Assembly: GCA_964511155.1 (NCBI GenBank) | Contig: CAZEEJ010000168.1 | Location: 1-13,144, forward strand | Length of the DNA: 13,144 nt | Direction of reading: 5' to 3' | Origin: JAAYDF01 sp964511155 | GTDB taxonomy: Bacteria; Planctomycetota; Phycisphaerae; UBA1845; PWPN01 | In this document: positions 1 to 6,172 of the stretch, in pieces | Layout: every line of letters starts with the position of its first letter | How positions within the stretch are numbered: the first letter of the stretch is position 1 | Program-made: the position numbers and the translations under genes | Notes under the pieces: generated by a model | What the model was told of the DNA's origin: nothing | Database searches by the model: none | The model's input: the letters and a program-made list of their open reading frames with translations, nothing else

Positions 1-10
1 ATTGAACGCC

Positions 11-28
11 GTTGGCGTTGGCGTTGGC
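11..28. repeat. GTTGGC hexamer tandem repeat, three units
   Basis: Three perfect head-to-tail copies of GTTGGC, with no gene on either strand here. It is a simple-sequence tract at the window edge, so its full length to the left is unknown. Confidence 0.7.
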
Positions 29-77
29 GCGACAAAGAGGGCCCTGTGAACGGTTGCGCCAGTTCGGCTGGTTTTTC

Positions 78-107
78 ATCGGCGTTTATCGGCGTCCATC
101 GGCGGTC
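78..107. repeat. 10-bp tandem repeat, ATCGGCGTYY x3
   Basis: Three consecutive units (78-87, 88-97 and 98-107) read ATCGGCGTTT, ATCGGCGTCC and ATCGGCGGTC. I recall short intergenic repeats of this rhythm (ATCNGCGT repeated, ending in GCGGT) in many environmental bacterial genomes. The function is unknown and no gene overlaps. Confidence 0.65.
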
Positions 108-182
108 CGGCACTCCTTGGCTTGCGGGCAAAGCCGCACCGGAAGACAACACCCGTCGCGCCAAGGCGGGTAGCGGCGTGAA

Positions 183-330
183 CGGTCCCTTCAGGACCGA
201 CCTTGGTGGTATGGCCTCGTTCCCAGGCCTTCGGCCTGGGCTGACGGAACGAGCCTTTCAGGCTCGAAGCTCCTGTGCGGTTCAGGCTCGAAACTTCCGT
301 GCGGTTCAGGCTCGGAGGTTTCCCTCGCGA
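183..330. repeat. Composite palindromic repeat: three hairpins plus a 24-bp tandem array
   Basis: Hairpin 1 is CGGTCC-CTTCA-GGACCG (183-199). Hairpin 2 is CCCAGGCC-TTC-GGCCTGGG (222-240), nested in a CTCGTT/AACGAG outer stem. Hairpin 3 is GAGCCT-TTC-AGGCTC (251-265). A 24-bp tandem array follows at 257-280 and 281-304, with a partial third unit from 305; each unit starts TTCAGGCTCG. The last unit runs into the LarA-like gene and contains its stop codon (TCA at 306-308 on the plus strand). The hairpins lie just past that stop, so they could end or protect its mRNA, but there is no T-tract of a standard intrinsic terminator. The layout resembles REP-like elements; no transposase is present here. 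Confidence 0.7.
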
Positions 331-1541
331 TTGAACATCGGACTGCTGGGACCGAGAACTTCCACCGCGGCCGGGTCGATGGATTGCAGGGCCGCGGGCG
401 AGACCAGCAGGTTCTCCAACTGCAGCGTGTTGCGGATTCGGGCGATGCGGAGGTTTTCGCTGTCGGCGACCGCCAGTGCCCGGATGGCGAACTCGACCGC
501 CTCGCGGTCCGTCGCGGCGATGAGCGGGATCTTGCCGCGTTCGAGGAAGGTGCTGGTGAGCACGTTCTCGTAGGTGGCCTGCAGGTTGACCTTGTCGAAC
601 AGCCGCCGCGTCACAATGTCCGCCAGCCCCATGCCGATGGCGTTGCCGTGCGAGTCGGCCGCCAGGTCGCGGGCGATGATGATGCCGATGGCGGGCCCGG
701 CGGGCTCCGGCTGACCGCGGATCTTCAAGCGCCCGATGACGTTCGGGTCCATGCCCAGCCCGCTGATGTTCTTGCCGATCTCGTCCACGATGAGCAGGTC
801 CAGCTCGTCCGTCGGCAGGCGGGGCATGTTCCGGCGAGCGAGGTCCAGCAGGGCGGGCTCGACCTCGGGAATGTCCGCCGCCCGGATCGCCCGCACGCAC
901 AGCGTCTCGTCGCGGGTGTTCTCGACGATGGCCAGGCCCAGCACGATGTTGCCGTGACGCAGGATCTGCCGGGCCACCCGGGGCATCAACTCGCGCAATC
1001 CGTCTACGCCGAAGCGATGGATGGCCAGTGCCTGGGCGTGCTTGCCCAGGCCGATCGCGATCATCTTCATCAGCCCGCTCTCGTAGGGGCCGTGGAACGA
1101 CGTGTGCGGCTTGATCCGGTTGATGAGGAGGGTGGCGTCGGCCTGGTGGGCGAGGGCGTCGAAGTAGACCGCGGTCTCCAGATCGCCGCGTTCGAGCTCC
1201 ACGACCGCCAGCGAGGAGCGAATGGGCGCTCCGACGGCGGCCTCCGTGATGCCGTATCCCGCGAGCACCTCCTGCTGGCCTTGCGCGGTCGCTCCCCCGT
1301 GGCTGCCCATGGCCGGCACAACAAAAGGCTCCGCCCCGCGCGCTTTCAGCCACGCGACCGTCTCCCGCACGATCAGCGCCAGGTTGGCGATGCCGCGGCT
1401 GCCTACCGCCACGGCCACCCGTGCTCCGGGCGGAATGGCCACCCCGCAACCGTCCAACTCGCCGCGCACGCCGGCCGCCACGTCGCCAAGCCGGTCGGTT
1501 GAGAAACGCTGGCGGATCTGAATGAACTCGGGCAGCAACAT
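306..1541 (-). CDS. LarA-like protein (lactate racemase N-terminal / DUF2088 family)
   Basis: 411 aa, about the length usual for LarA relatives. The N-terminal half has a GSHGGAT motif (residues 79-85, His81) where LarA has its GTHR-type motif. A segment around NRIKPHTSFHG (141-151, His146) leads into ESGLMKM with Lys159, the region corresponding to the cofactor-attached lysine of LarA. The C-terminal half carries a conserved DEIGKNISG block. True LarA is a nickel-pincer enzyme that racemises or epimerises 2-hydroxyacids. This subgroup is divergent, so substrate and cofactor use are inferred, and no larB, larC or larE is in the window. I chose ATG 1541 because GAGGA lies 8 nt upstream. In-frame upstream ATGs (1556, 1616) start inside or beside a repeat. 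The final residues (NLRA, stop) are encoded by a repeat unit. It is divergent from the YceH gene. Confidence 0.82.
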   Translation of the reverse strand: MLLPEFIQIRQRFSTDRLGDVAAGVRGELDGCGVAIPPGARVAVAVGSRGIANLALIVRETVAWLKARGAEPFVVPAMGSHGGATAQGQQEVLAGYGITEAAVGAPIRSSLAVVELERGDLETAVYFDALAHQADATLLINRIKPHTSFHGPYESGLMKMIAIGLGKHAQALAIHRFGVDGLRELMPRVARQILRHGNIVLGLAIVENTRDETLCVRAIRAADIPEVEPALLDLARRNMPRLPTDELDLLIVDEIGKNISGLGMDPNVIGRLKIRGQPEPAGPAIGIIIARDLAADSHGNAIGMGLADIVTRRLFDKVNLQATYENVLTSTFLERGKIPLIAATDREAVEFAIRALAVADSENLRIARIRNTLQLENLLVSPAALQSIDPAAVEVLGPSSPMFNREGNLRA

Positions 1542-1577
1542 AGGCACAATCCTCATCCCATGGGTGGCCCATCCTCG

Positions 1578-1603
1578 GTAGCGGCCGCCCCCCGTGGCGG
1601 CCG
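1578..1603. repeat. GC-rich hairpin repeat, copy 1 of an exact 26-mer
   Basis: An 8-bp stem, CGGCCGCC (1582-1589) with GGCGGCCG (1596-1603), and loop CCCCGT, preceded by GTAG. The whole 26-mer occurs again without change at 8611-8636, about 7 kb away in another intergenic gap, so it is a dispersed repeat and not a local structure. Confidence 0.8.
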
Positions 1604-1604
1604 A

Positions 1605-1647
1605 TGGGTGGCCCATCCTTGCGCAGCAAGGGTGGGCTCGCGATGAT
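1605..1647 (+). repeat. GGTGGCCCATCC element, copy A
   Basis: It starts TGGGTGGCCCATCC, continues through the hairpin CCTTGC-GCA-GCAAGG (1617-1631), and ends GGTGGGCTCGCGATGAT. The inverted partner at 1696-1740 has the same ends but a different inner hairpin. A third, partial copy of the opening motif is at 1560-1575, just upstream of the LarA-like start. Confidence 0.7.
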
Positions 1648-1695
1648 CGAACGCGTGGGAAAGCCTATTTTGCCAGGAACCCTTTCCGCATTCGC

Positions 1696-1740
1696 ATCAT
1701 CGTGAGCCCACCCATCGCGTTGCGATGGATGGGCCACCCA
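1696..1740 (-). repeat. GGTGGCCCATCC element, copy B (inverted)
   Basis: Read on the minus strand it matches copy A at both ends: TGGGTGGCCCATCC at the start and GGTGGGCTCACGATGAT at the finish. The inner hairpin is CATCGC-AAC-GCGATG, different in sequence from copy A but equally paired. Copies A and B form a large inverted repeat around a 48-bp centre. Confidence 0.7.
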
Positions 1741-1785
1741 GCCGAGCCGTCACGGGCCGAAGCCATTGTAGCCTCCCCGGCCGGC

Positions 1786-1813
1786 TGGACCGCAATCCCG
1801 GGGCGGGTAGAAT
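1786..1813 (+). promoter_or_regulatory. Putative sigma-70-type promoter for the YceH gene
   Basis: TGGACC (1786-1791), 16 bp spacer, TAGAAT (1808-1813). The -10 box matches the consensus at 5 of 6 positions and the -35 box at 4 of 6. It lies 59 nt before the chosen GTG start. This is a pattern match only. Confidence 0.35.
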
Positions 1814-1872
1814 CCCTTGCGTACGGGGCGGGCCGGCAAGCGGATCGGCAGCCCGCTCCAGGGAGCCTGCAC

Positions 1873-2601
1873 GTGGAATGGGTACTCAACGAGATCGAGC
1901 GGCGGGTGCTCGGCGTGCTCATGGAGAAAGCCATGACCCAGCCGGACTACTACCCGATGACGCTCAACGCGATCACCGCGGGTTGCAGTCAGCGTTCGAA
2001 CCGCGATCCGGTGATGGAACTGGACGAGATCGCGGTGCAGGCGGCGTTGGACACCCTTCGTCAGCGGGGGCTCGTGGAACACGTGCTGCCCGCGCCCGGC
2101 GGGCGGACCGACCGCTTCCGGCACAAGGTCGAGGCCCGGTTCGCCTGGTCGCCGCGCGAACGGGCGGTCGTGGCGGAACTCCTGCTCCGCGGCCCGCAGA
2201 CCGTCGGCGAATTGCGCACCCGCTGCTCGCGCATGGTGCCCTTCGACAACCTGGAGATCGTCGGTAACATCCTGGAGATGCTGCAGTCGTCGGACCCGCC
2301 GGTGGTGGCCCCGCTGCCCCGCGAGTCGGGACATGCCACGGTCCGTTATACCCACCTGTTCTATCCGGAAGGCGAGCAGCCGGCCGTCGGCCCACCGCCC
2401 ACGGCGGTGCGATCGGCGGCGGCTCCGCGGGCCACCGTCGCGTCCGCCGACGTGCCCGCGGTCGGACCCGCGGCCGCGGCCTCCGCCGACGTGACGCGAA
2501 TGCAGATGCAGTTGGACGACCTCCAGGGCGAGTTGGCCGAGGTGATCACCGAATTGTCCGAACTGCGGCGGCGTATCGAGGCGATCGAAGGCCGCCTGTA
2601 G
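1873..2601 (+). CDS. yceH: YceH family protein (UPF0502 / DUF480)
   Basis: 242 aa; E. coli YceH is about 215. From memory of that protein, the motifs align throughout: an opening IERRVLGVLMEK, then SNRDPVM, LLLRGPQTVGELRTR with RM shortly after, and a closing YTHLF. The family is two winged-helix domains in tandem, of unknown molecular role. After the core, from about residue 175, comes an Ala/Pro-rich low-complexity linker that accounts for the extra length. A charged heptad-like coiled coil follows (final ~35 residues), as at the end of E. coli YceH. I chose GTG 1873 because GGGAG (1861-1865) is 7 nt upstream and the protein then begins where the family does. The open frame extends back to 1594, but only through repeats. 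No partner gene is adjacent, and it is divergent from the LarA-like gene. Confidence 0.9.
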   Translation: MEWVLNEIERRVLGVLMEKAMTQPDYYPMTLNAITAGCSQRSNRDPVMELDEIAVQAALDTLRQRGLVEHVLPAPGGRTDRFRHKVEARFAWSPRERAVVAELLLRGPQTVGELRTRCSRMVPFDNLEIVGNILEMLQSSDPPVVAPLPRESGHATVRYTHLFYPEGEQPAVGPPPTAVRSAAAPRATVASADVPAVGPAAAASADVTRMQMQLDDLQGELAEVITELSELRRRIEAIEGRL

Positions 2602-2608
2602 CGCCCGA

Positions 2609-2732
2609 GCAGAGCCGCGCCACTGCAGAACCGCGCCACTGCAGAGCCGCGCCCGTAAGGAAGCGGTCTTCGGGGGAATATGATGTGTACGCGAAAACCG
2701 CTCCCTTACGGTCGCGGCTCTGCTGAACGGCC
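2609..2732. repeat. Composite palindromic repeat, copy 1 (16-bp tandem units plus 30-bp inverted arms)
   Basis: Two 16-bp units of GCAGARCCGCGCCACT (2609-2624 and 2625-2640) and the start of a third lead into an inverted repeat. The left arm is 2643-2672 and the right arm 2692-2721, 27 of 30 positions paired, around a 19-nt centre. The arm core is CCGTAAGG(A/G)AGCGG. It starts 8 bp after the YceH stop codon. Related elements are at 4131-4345 and, cut by the window edge, at 13097. As RNA it would form a long, stable stem. Confidence 0.8.
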
Positions 2733-2795
2733 GCTACGGGATACAGGGGCGGCTGCTACGAAATAGACGATGTTGGCCTGAGCGCGAGTGAAGCT

Positions 2796-4103
2796 ATGGC
2801 TGATGAACACGATGCTCGGACCGCTCCCCCCGTCACCCGGCGGGAGATCCTCGGCTGGTGCTTTTACGACGTGGCCGACTCGGCGTTCACCACGGTGATC
2901 GTGACCACGGCGTTCGCCATCTACTTCGGCACCATCGTGGTCGGCGATCCGCACCGGGCGGACCAACTGTGGGGCTGGGCGGCGTCCATCTCCGAGGTGA
3001 TCGTGGCCCTCGTCGCTCCCGTGCTCGGGGCCATCGCCGACTTCGCCGGCAGCCGCAAGAAGTTCCTCGGCGTCTGTGCCGCGGTGATCATCTTCTTCAC
3101 CGCCGCCTTGTGGTTCGTCGGGCCGGGCATGGTCGCGCTCGGCCTGATCCTGTTCATCATCGCCAACGTCGGGTTTGCCGGCGGGGGGGTGTTCATTGAC
3201 AGCTTCCTGCCGGGCATTTCCACGTCGGCCAACGCCGGCCGCATCTCCGGCCTGAAGTGGGCCCTGGGCTACGCGAGCGGGCTGGTGGCGTTAGCCCTCT
3301 GCCTGCCGCTGGCCCGCAATATCACCGCCAACCCCACCAGTGAGCAGTTGTCCCTGGCCCGCCTCGTGCCCGTGGTCATTGCCGGCTACTACGCGATCAT
3401 GGTCATCCCGACCTTTCTCTTCCTGCGCGACCGCAGCGTGAGAAGGCCGCTGCCGCCGGGCACCGGCTACCTGACCGTCGGCTTTCGGCAACTCGCCCAG
3501 ACCTTCCGCCATATCCGCCACTATCGTGAGTTGTTCAAGCTCTTCATCGCCTTTCTGGTCTACAACGACGGGATCGTGACCGTGATCTACTTCGCGGCCC
3601 GGTACGCCGAGGTGACCATCGGATTCACCGCCGGCGAAGTCATGACCCTGTTCATCGCCATGAACGTCGTGGCTGTCCTGGGTGCCTTGGTGTTCGGCCA
3701 CCTCGCCGACCGCATCGGGCAGAAGCGCGCCATCCTCCTCTCGTTGTGCATCTGGATCGCGGCGGTCGTGCTCGCCTACTTCGCGCACAGCAAGGAGACC
3801 TTCTACGTCGTGGCCACGCTGGCCGGCATCGGCATGGGCTCCTGCCAGTCCGTCACCCGCAGCCTCGTTGCCCTGTTCACCCCCCAGGAGAAGGCCGCCG
3901 AGTTCTACGGCTTCCTTGGCATCGCGGGCAAAGCCATGGCCTTCGTCGGCCCGCTGATCTTCGGTACCATTTCCAGCATGACGGGGAGCCAGCGGCCGGC
4001 CATCCTGGCCATCAGCCTGTTCTTCATCGTGGGCATGATCCTGCTCGCGTTTGTCGACGAACGTCGTGGCAAGGAAGCCGCCGCCACCCCCGTCCCAACC
4101 TGA
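2796..4103 (+). CDS. MFS transporter, UMF1 (Atg22-like) family
   Basis: 435 aa, normal for the family. The N-terminal block GWCFYDVADSAFTTVIVT followed by AIYFG is the UMF1 signature in transmembrane segment 1. About twelve hydrophobic segments follow. After the central loop (residues ~210-225, charged, RDRSVRRPLPPG) a cytoplasmic MFS motif GHLADRIGQKRA marks the second half. The C-terminus is short and charged (DERRGKEAA). It is an inner-membrane secondary transporter; yeast Atg22 exports amino acids from the vacuole, but bacterial substrates are mostly unknown, so none is assigned. ATG 2796 fits the family start, though the ribosome binding site is weak (GTGAAG just before it). The gene stands alone between two copies of the same composite repeat and is convergent with the ABC permease. 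Confidence 0.9.
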   Translation: MADEHDARTAPPVTRREILGWCFYDVADSAFTTVIVTTAFAIYFGTIVVGDPHRADQLWGWAASISEVIVALVAPVLGAIADFAGSRKKFLGVCAAVIIFFTAALWFVGPGMVALGLILFIIANVGFAGGGVFIDSFLPGISTSANAGRISGLKWALGYASGLVALALCLPLARNITANPTSEQLSLARLVPVVIAGYYAIMVIPTFLFLRDRSVRRPLPPGTGYLTVGFRQLAQTFRHIRHYRELFKLFIAFLVYNDGIVTVIYFAARYAEVTIGFTAGEVMTLFIAMNVVAVLGALVFGHLADRIGQKRAILLSLCIWIAAVVLAYFAHSKETFYVVATLAGIGMGSCQSVTRSLVALFTPQEKAAEFYGFLGIAGKAMAFVGPLIFGTISSMTGSQRPAILAISLFFIVGMILLAFVDERRGKEAAATPVPT

Positions 4104-4130
4104 CGCCATCACATCGCCGGAGCCACCCCT

Positions 4131-4345
4131 GCAGCGCCGCGACCACGCAGAGCCGCGCCGCTGCAGAGCCGCGACCGTAAGGGAGCGGACTTCGGAAGGA
4201 TATGCCGCGTACGCGAAGACTGTTCGTACCTCCATGCCTTTGTACCTCTGTGCCTTCTGCCTTCGTCTCTCTCCGCGAGCACGTAGCGTACGCGAAGACC
4301 GCTCCCTTACGGTCGCGGCTCTGTTGAACGGTCGCGGCTCTGCTT
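4131..4345. repeat. Composite palindromic repeat, copy 2, with an internal insertion
   Basis: Three 16-bp GCAGNGCCGCG units (4131-4146, 4147-4162, 4163-4178), a left arm at 4165-4194 and a right arm at 4293-4322 (29 of 30 positions paired). The layout is that of copy 1, but the centre is 98 nt instead of 19. The extra DNA lies at about 4221-4285 between two direct copies of GCGTACGCGAAGAC (4207-4220 and 4286-4299). It contains a CCTTTGTACCTCTGTGCC stretch, a different repeat style. After the right arm, GGTCGCGGCTCTG occurs twice. The element fills the gap between the convergent MFS and ABC permease genes. Confidence 0.8.
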
Positions 4346-4364
4346 GTCGTTCTCGCACGCCTGC

Positions 4365-5153
4365 TCAGGCCGACGCTCCGCTGTAACAGCGCAGGCCATA
4401 GCGCCAGAAGGCGGAAGCCGCCCAGAAGGAAACCAGGGCGGCGACCACAGCGAAGCCGGCACCGGGCAAATGGGTCTTGCCCATCAGGGCTCCCGCGGGG
4501 AAGGTCACGATGAACGCCAGGGGTACGATGTAGGTCAGGCCGAGCCGTATCGGGTGGCTGTAGATGTCCACCGGATACCTGCCCGCTTCAAACACGTTCC
4601 AGAACACCATTTCGATGTTGTTGATCCGCGTGAACCAGAATGCGCAGGTCGCCAGGACCAGCCAGAACGAATAGATGATAACCACGCCGGCGGCGAGCAT
4701 GACGATGAAGTTCGCAAGCCGGCCGACGGTCAGCGTGGCCGACGGATGGCCGCAGGCGATGCCCACCAGGATCATGCCCATGGCGATGTCCGTGAGCCGC
4801 CAGATCACGATCCGCCGAAAGCTCGCGTAGAACTGGGTATTGAGCGGCTTGAGCACCATGTAGTCCAGCCGGCCGTCACGGATCTCCTCCATGTTTCGCC
4901 GCATGTTCGGCGAGATGAACAGCCCGATGACCCCGTGCATCGCCCGGAACACGCCGAGCATGGCCAGGATCTCGTAGGCGTTCCAGCCGCCCAGCGAGCG
5001 TGTGTTGGAGAAGATCGTCCACAGGCCGACCAGCTCCGCCCCGAATGCCAGGAAGGTCACCACCAGATGGGCGATGAAGTTGGCCCGGTACGCGGCGTCA
5101 TCCTGGATGCCCACGCGGACGAACAGCCACAGCAGTTTCAGATAGCGGATCAT
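4365..5153 (-). CDS. ABC-2 type exporter permease, second subunit (DUF990-like, ABC2_membrane_6)
   Basis: 262 aa with about six hydrophobic segments. The YRANF motif after the first segment and the RRNMEEIRDGRLDYMVLKPLN stretch before the central membrane segments are what I associate with the DUF990 / ABC2_membrane_6 family (the COG4587/COG3694 group). It should pair with the 5158-5967 permease and the 6157-7188 ATPase as a two-permease exporter in the inner membrane. I chose ATG 5153, 4 bp past the upstream stop codon. A GTG at 5165 in the same frame would overlap that gene by 8 bp and is possible. Translation is probably coupled to the upstream gene. The transported substrate cannot be told from sequence. 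Confidence 0.85.
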   Translation of the reverse strand: MIRYLKLLWLFVRVGIQDDAAYRANFIAHLVVTFLAFGAELVGLWTIFSNTRSLGGWNAYEILAMLGVFRAMHGVIGLFISPNMRRNMEEIRDGRLDYMVLKPLNTQFYASFRRIVIWRLTDIAMGMILVGIACGHPSATLTVGRLANFIVMLAAGVVIIYSFWLVLATCAFWFTRINNIEMVFWNVFEAGRYPVDIYSHPIRLGLTYIVPLAFIVTFPAGALMGKTHLPGAGFAVVAALVSFWAASAFWRYGLRCYSGASA

Positions 5154-5157
5154 CGTC

Positions 5158-5967
5158 TCAACCACCCACCGCCGTATAGTGTCTCACCCCTCGCCGCCAC
5201 AGCCATCCGAACGCCACCAGGCCCAGCGCGAGCCATAGCATCTGGTGGCCCATCCCGCGGTACACCGTCTCCGCCGACAGCCGGCCCATAACCGCCTCGC
5301 ACGGGAACCAGATCACCCACTTGAACGGCAACCCGTTGGCGATCCACTGCACCGCTTCCGGCATGATCGGCAGGGGGGCGAGCCGCCCTCCGAAAAACAA
5401 CCCCGCCCCGAACCAGCACTGTCCGATCGCGTCCATCCGCGTCAGCCGGAACGACAGTAACGCGAGGTTATAGCCCCAGAGGTAGTTGATGATCGACGCC
5501 ATCAGCACGACCGGAACGCCCAGCAGGAGATCGCGCGTCGTCGTCTCGAAGACCGGCTGGGTGTACCAGATCATCACCAGCCAGATCGGTACCAGGATCA
5601 CCAGGGTCAGCAGCTTGTACGCGAGGTTGTCGGCCACACTCTGCCACACCGGCAGGATCGGCCGCAGCAGCCGCGGAGACATCGCCCCACTCTGTACCAG
5701 GTAGCCCATCTCATACACGTCCCAGCTCGTGCCCAGGTGCCCGATCACCATGGTCAGCCAGAAATAGGCCGCGAAGTCGTGCGGACGAAAGCCGCGGATG
5801 GTCTGTCCGTCCGGCGAGCCGTCGACCGCCGCCGACCACATGGCCATGGCGATCAGCGGATAGACCACGCCCCAGACCGCCCAGAGCACGATCTCGCCGC
5901 GGTACTGGAACATCTCGGCCAGCGACTGCCGCAGATAGGCGGGCATGGCCGATACGACTGTCCTCAT
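5158..5967 (-). CDS. ABC-2 type exporter permease, first subunit (DUF990-like, ABC2_membrane_6)
   Basis: 269 aa, about six hydrophobic segments. The N-terminus (LAEMFQYRGEIVLWAVWGVV) is the usual cytoplasmic helix plus first membrane segment of these permeases, and GYLVQSGAMSPRLLRPI is the conserved loop before the middle membrane segments. The start has a good ribosome binding site: GGAG 8 nt before ATG 5967. It sits between its ATPase (stop at 6157, 189 bp upstream) and its sister permease (4 bp downstream). Related trios are described as uncharacterised exporters; one in Synechocystis has been linked to methyl viologen resistance, but that function should not be transferred without evidence. 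The gap to the ATPase is unusually long for this operon type and holds a large inverted repeat. Confidence 0.88.
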   Translation of the reverse strand: MRTVVSAMPAYLRQSLAEMFQYRGEIVLWAVWGVVYPLIAMAMWSAAVDGSPDGQTIRGFRPHDFAAYFWLTMVIGHLGTSWDVYEMGYLVQSGAMSPRLLRPILPVWQSVADNLAYKLLTLVILVPIWLVMIWYTQPVFETTTRDLLLGVPVVLMASIINYLWGYNLALLSFRLTRMDAIGQCWFGAGLFFGGRLAPLPIMPEAVQWIANGLPFKWVIWFPCEAVMGRLSAETVYRGMGHQMLWLALGLVAFGWLWRRGVRHYTAVGG

Positions 5968-6030
5968 CCGTGCGTCTCCGACCGGCAGGTTACCCTACGA
6001 CAACGTCGCATTCCGCAACGCGGGGAAAGC

Positions 6031-6172
6031 GAGAAGCGAGAGGTGAGAAGTGAGAGGTGAGAAACCTTGTCTCCCGTGGATGCCGCAGAACCCCACCTCA
6101 CCGCCAGTGATGCTTGCCGACACGGACGGGGAACACGGTCTCTCACTTCTCACTTCTCACCTCTCACTTCTA
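6031..6172. repeat. Purine-rich 36-bp inverted repeat inside the ABC operon
   Basis: Left arm 6031-6066 (runs of GAGAGGTGAGAAGTGAGA) and right arm 6137-6172 (its complement), 32 of 36 positions paired, loop 70 nt. Each arm is itself a run of 7-bp-like GAGAAGT/GAGAGGT units. The right arm covers the last codons and stop of the ATPase gene. In the mRNA the arms would form a long stem between ATPase and permease messages, which could stabilise the upstream message or lower permease expression. Confidence 0.75.

Larger units (their letters stand above)
1542..1872. other. Intergenic region between divergent LarA-like and YceH genes
   Basis: About 330 bp with no supportable gene. It holds three copies of the TGGGTGGCCCATCC motif (1561-1574, 1605-1618, and inverted at 1727-1740), a GC-rich hairpin (1578-1603) that recurs at 8611-8636, a putative promoter for the YceH gene near 1786-1813 and that gene's ribosome binding site at 1861-1865. 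Confidence 0.7.

Noticed and set aside
251..265. Standard intrinsic terminator after the LarA-like gene
   Set aside because: The hairpin is present but no T-tract follows on the minus strand; described as a repeat instead.
384..1502. Long plus-strand open frame opposite the LarA-like gene
   Set aside because: It mirrors a conserved gene in high-GC DNA, has no family motifs and is rich in H, D, R and Q as expected of an antisense frame.
1542..1616. Longer N-terminus for the LarA-like protein (ATG 1616 or 1556)
   Set aside because: The extension is encoded by a dispersed repeat, and ATG 1541 has a well-placed GAGGA.
76..1737. 553-codon minus-strand frame overlapping the LarA-like gene
   Set aside because: Arg/Gly/Pro-rich, no domain, passes through repeats; it is the shifted frame of the real gene.
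2609..2732. CRISPR array from the short tandem units
   Set aside because: Units are contiguous with no spacers, and no cas gene is present.
3291..4358. 355-codon minus-strand frame opposite the MFS gene
   Set aside because: Antisense to a clear transporter, composition H/E/D/G-rich with no motifs.
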